Below, one piece after another: positions 23,530-31,960 of a stretch of 64,000 nt of DNA. Position numbers and translations under genes: made by a program. This DNA comes from Begonia masoniana (taxonomy: Eukaryota; Streptophyta; Magnoliopsida; Cucurbitales; Begoniaceae): the NCBI GenBank assembly GCA_022432975.1, contig CM039510.1, positions 27,767,201 through 27,831,200 on the forward strand, given 5' to 3'. The notes under the pieces were generated by a model. It was given only the letters and a program-made list of their open reading frames with translations, was not told where the DNA came from and ran no database searches. How positions within the stretch are numbered: the first letter of the stretch is position 1; every line of letters begins with the position of its first letter.

Positions 23530-24842
23530 ATTCAGCAACAAAATTTCAGCAATTTGAAAACCAGATTTTGGCAAAACTAGAAATTGCACAGATTCAGCAA
23601 TCAAAACAGATTTTTGGTAATGGATTTTTAGCCATTGAAAATCTGTAAAATCCCTTAGAAACAAGGAACAAAATACAAACCAGCAGTGTAACAATTTGGC
23701 AAAAATCACTCAATAGAAAACAACCAACATCCTTAACATACTCAGCCTATCCGAATAAATATTTTTTTTTTCACAACACAATTTATCATGGAAAAGCAAA
23801 CTTGCAGCATGTTCTTCTAACCAAAACGGCAAGCTAACCGTGTGAAAAACAGGACATGGAATTCAACATATTCTCTCAAGCTTAGCCAATTCACAGAAGT
23901 GTCAAACACAAGATATGTTGCAACAGATTATAGCAATTGAATTATGCAACAATTTTATCCAAACTGAAACAGAATTGCTTCCAAGAACAGAACAAAATTA
24001 CAGAGGTTCAAAATCAACTTGCAACAGATTATATGCCAAGTTAAACATGCAATTGATTCATCAAAACAGCAAGCAATTTTTTTTTTTTAAACAGAACACT
24101 ATCCAGGAAAAAAAAACATAAAACTACTATCTCTGGTTTTTTTGTTCTAACCCAAAAAACCATGATCATCTCTGATTAATCAACCAACTAATCGATAAAA
24201 ATTAACTCTAATTTATCAACCAACATCCAAACATTGAGTAAAAAACAATTAGCCCTGATTTTTACTTCCACAAAAATTACACAATACAGTATATATAGTG
24301 ATGAGTGAGGATGGAGACAAAGGACGAAGACGGAGAAGAAGAAGGAGAAGGAGCCGGAGCCGGAACTTTGCGTCTTGCGAATCGGAGGACTCGATCACCA
24401 CGGGAGTCGGGAGTAGGACGTTGGTCGTTGGGGATGGGAGTCGCTCGGGAGTTTCAAATCGAACTTCAGCTCTCGCTAGTCGGTAGTCGGCAATCGGCAG
24501 TCGCTCGAAGTCGACGCTCAGGAGTCGGGAATTCTTGAGTCGAAGCATTAGTTTTCAGACTCTGAACTCTGAAGTTCAGAGTTTGAATTAACAAAGGGTT
24601 CAGCTGAACCGTTCAGCAAAAACCGGTTCTGCCCACCTTAATTAAAAATAGATGTAGGGCAGGGGCATTTTGGGTGAAAAAATATGATACGTGACGAAAA
24701 CGTGCCATTTTAACAGAAAATGGCACGGTAGGGGGCGAATTGTCCATTATCAATACATTAAGATTGTTTTTGCCCATTATCTAAGTTTACGGTATAAATT
24801 GTCCATTTCACCTAGTTGTAGGGGCCAAATTGCACTTTACCC
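23530..24842 (-). repeat. Right inverted arm of the Mutator-like element
   Basis: Reverse-complement partner of 20936-21925, with about 300 bp of additional sequence around 23580-23880. A purine-rich GAAGGAGAAGGAGCCGGAG stretch (about 24335-24365) is the counterpart of the pyrimidine-rich CTCCGTCTCCG run in the left arm, expanded in length. Confidence 0.8.
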
Positions 24843-24851
24843 TATATATAA

Positions 24852-25341
24852 CTATGCGTTCAGGCTTTCATTAGTCATCGCATGCGTCTAGGCTTTCATT
24901 AGACATCTTATGCTTTCCATCAATTTTACTCATTTTCATGCATTCATACTCATGTACATTATGTCTTAACATTTTAATCTTTATGCATTTCTATGTCAAA
25001 TGTCTATACATGTGTGTCCAAATAAAAATCATAATTTAAATAATAATATAATTTAAAAAAATAATTTAAATATACGCTTTGTGATGTAGGGCTTACGACC
25101 AAAACTTCAAATTTTAGTGTCTTTACTTATTTGGATTTTGAGAGTTCAACGTTATCGGTTTCTTGCGTTAGTGGGATCTTCGTTGCCTAAATAAATTATT
25201 TTACGATCTATTCTAACATCATATTAAATATCTATATTTGCATATTTATTTAACAAAAATAAGTTGGAAATTCATACTTATTGTAAATTTAGGTCGGCTT
25301 AGGCGGGATCTAGTTAGGTTTGATTCTTGTTCGGTTGGGCC
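24852..25341. other. Unassigned AT-rich repeat-like DNA
   Basis: No coding sequence is recognised. It contains a short direct repeat (GGCTTTCATTAG near 24862 and 24891) and a GTGATGTAGG motif near 25081 like the third acceptor of the LTRs. It may therefore be the continuation of the old LTR interrupted by the Mutator-like element. Confidence 0.35.
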
Positions 25342-25540
25342 TAAGGGTGGGCAAGACCGGACCACGAACCGAGAACCAGACCGGATCGAATGTGTCGGTC
25401 CGGTTTCAGGCGGTTCTTGACGGTTCTCGGTCCGGGACCGGTCCTCAAAGTAGAAATCCCATGAGCAATGGTCCGGTCCATGGTCCATAGTCCGAAATTC
25501 CCAAAAGACCGGACCGGACCGAGAACCCAATTCAAAATAA
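25342..25540. mobile_element. hAT-type terminal fragment
   Basis: TAAGGGTGGGCAAGACCGGA followed by many CGG/ACCGG/GGTCC words is the composition of hAT transposon ends, whose subterminal regions carry multiple transposase-binding repeats. No second end is seen nearby, so it is a fragment or a one-ended relic. Open frames on both strands reflect the GC-rich repeats. Confidence 0.5.
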
Positions 25541-25860
25541 CTCTTAACACTAAAATAGTTAAGACTTTATTTTAATGTTTATCTCTAATGGTTTAGAAGT
25601 TGGATTGAAATTGATTATTTAGTTGGATTTATTATTTAGTTTGTATTTTTACATAGTTGAATTTACTTTGTACGTAGATAGTTCGATTTATTTTTTATGT
25701 TTAATTTAGTTATTTAGATTTCATTATATTTATAATGTTGGATAGTTATATTGAGTTTCTATGTTAAATAGTTGAATTTAACTTTTATGTTAGATAGTTT
25801 GATATATTTTAGATGTTGAATTTAATTTATCTTATGAAATTTTTATTTTAATTATGGATG
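25541..25860. other. AT-rich degenerate repeats
   Basis: Loose reiteration of GTTGAATTTA, TTAGTTGGATTTA and TATGTTAGATAG words. No gene is seen. Confidence 0.6.
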
Positions 25861-26347
25861 TAGAGGTGTTTAACGGGCGGGCTGGCCTGCAGTAGCGGGC
25901 CGAGCTTGGCTCGACTCGCTACTGTAGCGAGTCGAGCCAAGCTCAAGGGCTGGGCTCGCGAGCCCTCCAGGGACCGAGCCAAACGAGCCGGCGAACGGGC
26001 TGGCTCGTTGGCTCGGCGGGCCAGGCTCGCGAGCCAGCCCGCCCAGCCTCAGCAGCAACTGTCTTTTGACCATTGCTTTGCTGCCCCCCTCGCCTGAGCA
26101 ACTTACTGCCTCCGAGTATTTATCGGAGAAATATAAATTAAAACTCGACTTACCGTTCGATCTACGTTCACCATTGTTGTAGATGTAACACCCGACATTT
26201 CGGCCAGGTGATTTTCTGACCATTTTCATTGTCACCCCCCTCTTATTTAACCTTTATGATTTAAATTTAATGTTAAGACAAAATTTATTACAAGTCGAGT
26301 AAAACTAGGTTGGGTGGCAGATTTGTAATTAAAATTGATGGATTGAG

Positions 26348-26355
26348 TATAAATA
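26348..26355 (+). promoter_or_regulatory. TATA box of array LTR 1
   Basis: TATAAATA precedes a CT-rich leader beginning around 26380. The same box is found at 36047-36054 (LTR 2) and 43275-43282 (LTR 3). It is degraded to TATTAATA in the solo LTR at 31961. Confidence 0.7.
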
Positions 26356-26839
26356 GGAAATGGAAACCTTAAACCTCATTTATTACCACTGTAGCCGACA
26401 TTCCCTCTCGGCGATTTCTTCTCTCCCAAGTTCTTGCTCTCGGCTACCAGAACTTTCCTTTACCGACGGCTGGTTTCAGCTTGCCTTTCCTCTACGAATC
26501 CGTATCTGAGGTATACATTGACATTGTGGCTATCTATTAGTTTGTTACCCTATTCTTAGCTCGGCGTTTGAGTTTCGGTCCTTATCAATGGTCGTGTGAT
26601 ATTAGAACATTGTGTAAACTGAGTGTGGTAACGACCTTCCCGAATCGATTCCGATCATTTAGAGTAATCAACTCAGTTTCAATCGATGGTAGAACCTGCC
26701 TGCCTATTTTTGGATTTCTGGCAACACGGTGTATCAAACAGAGTATTTAGGAATGACTTTAGCTATTAGAGTCCTATGACGATTTATGATTAGAACTATT
26801 AGGACCTTTGTTTTAACTACTGTAATGTACATGTCTTAG

Positions 26840-26885
26840 GTGAAGAAGTTTAAAGGGAAGGAGCTCGGATTGCTAAGGAATCCAG
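26840..26885 (+). other. Conserved 46-nt exon-like block in array LTR 1
   Basis: Entered at TGTACATGTCTTAG and left at AATCCAG/GTAAGTGAATG, a consensus plant donor; TTTTAACTACTG upstream could serve as a branch region. It is identical in LTR 2 (36539-36584) and LTR 3 (43766-43811). Predicted introns are 26511-26839 and 26886-27566. Confidence 0.55.
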
Positions 26886-27174
26886 GTAAGTGAATGTACT
26901 AAGATTTCCGGCCACTAGGGCCCTACACCGCAAGGGTATTAGTAAATCATTGAGATGTCTGTCTGTTGACTATGACTAGTTATTGCCATGATATGAAGAA
27001 TTTGTGTAAGAATACGTTAAGTTACAGGATGTTTTGCTTGTCCTTATGGTATGACTTCTCTCTGTGAACTTCATGTTTATGCATTGAGTCCACGTTCATG
27101 ACTAAGTTAAGAACATGAAAAGTAAATGTAATCATGATTAAGTGCAGGACGGGGAAAAGAGACTATGACAAGTA

Positions 27175-27352
27175 TAGCTCGCGAATTCTCCCACTGGTGG
27201 AGGCCGAGTTGATGATATGTATGACTCGCGAATTCTCCCACTGGTGGAGGCCGAGTTGATGAAATGTATGACTCGCGAATTCTCCCACTGGTGGAGGCCG
27301 AGTTGATGATGTGTATGGCTCGTGAATTCTCCCACTGGTGGAGGCCGAGTTA
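27175..27352 (+). repeat. 47-bp tandem repeat in LTR 1, four units
   Basis: Units start near 27177, 27224, 27271 and 27318, each with CGCGAATTCTCCCACTGGTG or a one-base variant. The period is not a multiple of three, so the overlapping minus-strand frames are artefacts. The array lies inside the second predicted LTR intron. Copies occur at 36875-37052 (LTR 2), 44102-44277 (LTR 3) and 32935-33112 (solo LTR). Confidence 0.95.
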
Positions 27353-27904
27353 GTCGTTACTATGATTGCCGCGATAGGCAAATGACTATGTACCCCTGTC
27401 TTTCTCCCTCGTCTCCTGCCTTAATACATGCTATGTAAATAATGAAAATGAACATGAATAAAGAAAGGTTTATGAACTTGTGTTCTTTAATTTGTGCACT
27501 CATGTATATCTGTCAGCATGCATTCCTTACTAAGCATTAGGCTTATAGTTGAACCTTATGGTGTAGGTGAAGAAGGCTCAGGTGAGGATACTATGTTCAA
27601 AGAGGATGCTTAAGGCTGGTTGCTGGGGGATGCTCAAAATGACAGTGCAGGGCTGGAAAGGCGATTTATGACCCCTGGTTAATGCTCTTTTGTTTCAGTA
27701 AAATAAAGGATATGGTAGTTTAAGTAGGATGAGATTATTTTATAATGTTGAGCCTTGAGGCTGTCTAGTTGATCACTGAGTCAGGGAATGATTATATATA
27801 GATTTATAAATGATCTGTAGCTTAAGTCTTCCGCTATATGCATTCTGAATGAGTTGTGGTTTCTTTCTGTTGGGAGGAGTCATTTGATGATTTAGTGTTT
27901 TCTA

Positions 27905-28219
27905 CCGTAAGATGGAAGCTGGATGAGGTAGTCTTCCGGCTGACGTCATCGGCAGATGCCGAATGATAGTAGTTTGATGGTTTAGTCTTCCGGCTGACGT
28001 CATCGGCAGATGCCGAATGATAGTAGTTTGATGGTTTAGTCCTCCGGCTGACGTCATCGGCAGATGCCGAATGATAGTAGTTTGATGGTTTAGTCTTCCG
28101 GCTGACGTCATCGGCAGATGCCGAATGATAGTAGTTTGAGGGTTTAGTCTTCCGGCTGACGTCATCGGCAGATGCCGAATGATGGTAGTTTGATGGTTTA
28201 GTCTTCCGGATGACGTCAC
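27905..28219 (+). repeat. 54-bp minisatellite carrying TGACGTCA in LTR 1
   Basis: Six units carry TGACGTCA at 27941, 27995, 28049, 28103, 28157 and 28211, exactly 54 bp apart; a further copy is at 28269. The unit is CTTCCGGCTGACGTCATCGG followed by CAGATGCCGAATGATAG and a T-rich tail. TGACGTCA is the palindromic ACGT-core site recognised by plant bZIP factors (TGA/CRE type). The 18-residue repeated peptide on the minus strand is a by-product of the 54-bp period. Equivalent arrays are at 37603-37917, 44830-45145 and, shorter, 33709-33900. Confidence 0.93.
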
Positions 28220-28356
28220 CGGTAGATGTAGAATGTGTTTTGTCGTTTAGCGACCGGTGGATGTTGGCTGACGTCACCGGAAGTTGTAAATGTTATCTTG
28301 TCGTCTAGTGACCGGTGGATGTCACCGGATGATGTTTTAATTGAGCACGCGAGGCC

Positions 28357-28760
28357 CACGTGCCCACCGGAAGATGTCTCCTTTTAGGCGGTGTTAAGCG
28401 AGTCACGCGCAATGCACGTGATGACCGGACGATGAAATTTCTGTGGATTGTCAACGCATGCAACCCATGCAAACCCGAGTAGGATCATGTTAAGAGAGTT
28501 GAGGGCATTCCTTCCTTGCCCGAATTTGTCAAGAAACTGATGACCGAGCCTAGTCGCTCGACTCTGTGAGAGTTTGAGCCGACGAGGTGAAGGAAATCGA
28601 GCACGAGAGGATTCGTCTTCCTCGATGGTTCTACGTCTCTGTTTCCAGTTTAAATAAAAAATATATATATTATGCAAATGTGAATGTCTGTCGAGAAATA
28701 GAAAAGATGTAATAATAGTAAAAGTCAAGCGAACGATTAATGAAAGATTATGAACACGTG
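28357..28760 (+). promoter_or_regulatory. Three G-box (CACGTG) motifs near the LTR end
   Basis: CACGTG occurs at 28357-28362, 28415-28420 and 28755-28760, close to the LTR 1 terminus. Together with the upstream TGACGTCA array this makes an ACGT-core-rich zone. Regulatory activity is inferred only from the motifs. Confidence 0.4.
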
Positions 28761-28786
28761 ACGGCTCCTGGCCGGGGGTTGTTACA

Positions 28787-28803
28787 ATTATGGTATCAAA
28801 GCA
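28787..28803 (+). other. Primer binding site, unit 1
   Basis: ATTATGGTATCAAAGCA follows the LTR edge directly. It matches the initiator-Met tRNA site TGGTATCAGAGC with one substitution. The same site follows LTR 2 at 38486. Confidence 0.85.
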
Positions 28804-28876
28804 AAACCAGGTTCTAAAACTGATTCTGTAGACTGCCTTCCAGCACTGACTGTCACATGAGCACACCTCAGCAACT

Positions 28877-28938
28877 GTAAGTATTTATGATTTCATGTAT
28901 GTCATTAAGTTAAGTTATACCTGTAATGATTTGTCTAG
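28877..28938 (+). other. 62-nt intron-like segment in the gag leader, unit 1
   Basis: CAACT/GTAAGTATT at the left and TTGTCTAG/GAGTCCC at the right, ending 10 bases before the gag ATG (28949). Identical in unit 2 and equal in length to the segment in the minus-strand element. Confidence 0.45.
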
Positions 28939-31900
28939 GAGTCCCATAATGGTTAGAGGTCAACAGAGGGAGACCAATGAGGATAGCAATGCTATTGCTC
29001 AGTTGACTGAGCTAGTCATGCGCCAATCCCACCAGATAGAACGACTGATGACAGCTAGAGAAGAACAATGCAACTCCAGTACTAACGCAACTCATGATCA
29101 TGGGGGTGAGCGCTTCCATCGGCTTCGACCCCCGGTGTTTAATGGGTATGTTTCAGACCCTACTCATGCTGAGGAGTGGATTCGAAAGATAGAAGACATG
29201 TTTAAGTATGCAAAGGTTGACGAAGGGGATAAGGTCACCTATGCTGTCTTTCATTTGGAGTTAAGTGCAAGGCATTGGTGGGACTCGATCCAGAACACCG
29301 CTAATGCCGAAACTATGACCTGGGGGATGTTCAAGACTGCCTTCTTTGACAAGTACTTTAATAGGACTGTTCGGGCAAACAAGAAGAAGGAGTTCATGAA
29401 ACCTACGACAAACTGGCTCTGTGACGGATTACATATGCGAATTTGATGCCTTATCACGGTTTGCTCCCCGTATGATTGAGGATGAGGAAGACAAGATTTA
29501 CCAATTTGTTCAAGGACTGAAGCCAAGTCTGTACATGAAAGTGAAGACTGCTGGGATACATAATGTACCTTATGGTGAAGTGACGGCTAAGGCCTTGGAG
29601 CTGGAAGAGGCAGAAATGACAGCATATGCACAGCGCGAACAACCAAAGAAACTCATGAAGGACATTCAGCCGCCACCACGTCAGAACAAAGGATGACAGC
29701 CGCGACAGAACAGGGGACCACCGCAACAACAGCAGGGAATAAAGAGGCCCCTCAACCAGAATGGTGACCAGGGAAAAGGAAAGAGACCTCTGGCACCTCT
29801 ATGCCCTACATGTCAGAAGAACCACCTGGTGAGTGCAAGTTGCTTTCTGGCCGTTGTTTCAGGTGTGATAAGACCGGACACTTAGTCAGAGACTGCCCCA
29901 TGCCGCCAGACCCGAACCGTGCAAGAGTAATACCCAGAGTTTACGCTATGTTGGAAGATGAGGACACAGTGCCGCATACAGTCATATCAGGTACCATCAT
30001 GATCTGTGGTTTTGCTGCTTATACACTTATAGATACAGGGGCCACACACTCGTTTATATCAACCTTGTTTGTATGCAATCATAACATAGGATCATTAACA
30101 ACGGAAAGGTCATATAGTGTCATGTTGCCATCAGGAAAGTCCCTACATTCAGAACAGATTGTTAAGGGTGACGTTGTGTCCTTAGGGGATAAGAATCTCT
30201 ATGCAGAACTAATTGTTATTGACATGAAAGGGTATGAAGTGATATCAGGGATGGATTGGTTATTTAAGTATCATGCCACAATAAGTTGTAGATCTGTAAT
30301 AGTTGATTTTAGACCCCCAAATGGCAATCATTATTCCTTCCAAGCTATTCCTAAAATAAGTAAGATACCAATTATATCCTCACTAGAAATATACCGGATG
30401 CTGAGATGTGGTTGTGAGAGCTACCTGGCTAGTGTGATAGATGACCGAGTGAAGAATAAAATTGAGCCACAGGATATTCCTATAGTCCGAGAGTTTCCCG
30501 AAGCATTCTTGGATGACTTACCGGGTATACCACCCGATAGGGAAATAGAATTATTAATTGATACATAACCTGAGGCATCACCTGTATCTAAGAATCCTTA
30601 CCGTATGGCACCTGTTGAGTTGAAAGAATTGAAGGTCCAACTGCAGGAATTGGTAGACAAGGGATTTATTCGCCCCAGCAGTTCTCCTTGGGGTGCACCA
30701 GTCTTATTTGTAAGGAAGAAAGATGGTTCCCTTAGAATGTGCATAGACTATAGGGAACTAAATAAGTTGACAATCAAGAATAGGTACCCCTTACCTAGGA
30801 TTGATGATTTGTTTGACCAATTGCAAGGAGCTAAGGTATTTTCAAAGATAGATTTACGTTCGGGTTACTACCAACTGAAGGTTAAGGAAGGAGATATACC
30901 AAAGACAGCCTTCAGAACCCGCTATGGACATTATGAATTCTTGGTCATGTCGTTTGGATTGACAAATGCCCCTGCAGCCTTTATGGACTTAATGAATCGA
31001 GTTTTTCGGGGGTACTTGGACAAATTTGTAATTGTGTTTATAGATGATATCCTGATATACTCACGGACTGAAGCTGACCATGCAGAACATTTAAGAGTAG
31101 TTTTGACAACATTGAAGGAGCACCAGCTTTATGCCAAATTGTCTAAGTGTGAATTTTGGTTGGACAAAGTTAATTTCCTTGGCCATGTAGTTTCTGCTAA
31201 TGGAATATCAGTGGACCCGACCAAAATTCAGGCAGTAAAGGATTAGCCTCAACCTAGGAATGCCAGCGAAGTCCGCAGCTTCCTTGGATTGGCAGGCTAT
31301 TACAGAAAGTTCATCAAGGGATTTTCTATGATAGCTAAACCCCTGACGAGTTTGACAAAGAAGGACATTAAGTATTCTTGGACTGAAGCCTGTGAAGATA
31401 GCTTTCGGACGTTGAAACTGAAGTTAACAACAGCCCCTGTTTTGACCCTCCCAACCGAAGAAGGAAAATTTAGTGTTTACTGCGATGCGTCTAAAGTTGG
31501 TTTAGGTTGTGTCCTGATGCAAGAGGGTAAAGTTATAGCGTATGCTTCTAGACAGCTAAAGAATCACGAGCAGAATTACCCCACCCATGATCTAGAACTA
31601 GCTGCTGTTGTTTTTGCTTTGAAGGTTTGGAGACACTATTTATATGGACAGCAATGTGAGGTGTTTTCTGACCATAAAAGCCTAAAGTACCTCTTCACAC
31701 AGAAGGAGTTGAACATGAGACAGAGACGTTGGTTGGAATTTGTCAAGGACTACGATTTTGAAATCAAGTATCACCCGGGGAAGGCTAACTCTGTAGCTGA
31801 TGCACTTAGTAGGATGTCAACAACAATGCAGCCCGTGGTTTCAACCATGTCTATACCTTTGAGAACAGAAGTTCAGATGTTTGACTTGGAGATAGTTCCA

Positions 31901-31960
31901 AAGTTATCAATCCTGCTCGCTGAGTTAACTATTCAACCAACAATTTTGGAAAAGATCAAG

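Larger units (their letters stand above)
20936..24842. mobile_element. Mutator-like element with about 1-kb inverted arms
   Basis: The ends are inverted copies: GGTAAAGTGTAATTTGGCCC at the left, and the reverse complement of GGGTAAAGTGCAATTTGG at the right. The flanks are TATATATGA (20927-20935) and TATATATAA (24843-24851), a 9-bp target duplication with one mismatch; 9-11 bp duplications are typical of the Mutator superfamily. The inverted similarity continues for roughly 1 kb on each side, with indels, and a hAT-end-like GGTGGGCAGAA-CGG motif lies inside both arms. No transposase (MULE or MuDR domain) is visible, so it is non-autonomous. The centre carries a 343-bp duplication and a GRF-like fragment. 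Confidence 0.8.
26184..28786 (+). mobile_element. Array LTR 1 (5'-most)
   Basis: 2603 bp, TGTAACACCCGAC...GGGTTGTTACA. Order: TATA box at 26348, pyrimidine-rich leader, donor-like site after 26510, 46-nt exon-like block 26840-26885, 47-bp repeats, third acceptor-like site before 27567, 54-bp ACGT-core repeats, G-boxes, end. Small frames inside it (for example across the repeats) are not genes. It differs from LTR 2 and LTR 3 by only scattered single bases by eye. Confidence 0.95.

Noticed and set aside
21140..24640. A separate hAT element with GGTGGGCAGAA-type ends inside the Mutator-like element
   Set aside because: The inverted similarity runs outward past these motifs to the GGTAAAGTG ends, so they are part of the long arms, and no internal 8-bp duplication could be identified.
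27175..27352. Regularly spaced repeats resembling a CRISPR array
   Set aside because: The 47-bp units are directly adjacent with no unique spacers, and they lie inside plant retrotransposon LTRs.
27834..28277. Minus-strand open frames with an 18-residue repeat (SASADDVSRKTKPSNYYH) that could look like a repetitive protein
   Set aside because: They are translations of the 54-bp LTR minisatellite, whose period is a multiple of three. The frames have no domain and occur in every copy of the LTR, so the repeat explains them.
30605..31246. Integrated plant pararetrovirus (caulimovirid) as the source of the RT and RNase H
   Set aside because: The domain order includes an integrase and a chromodomain with flanking LTRs, which identifies Ty3/gypsy chromoviruses.
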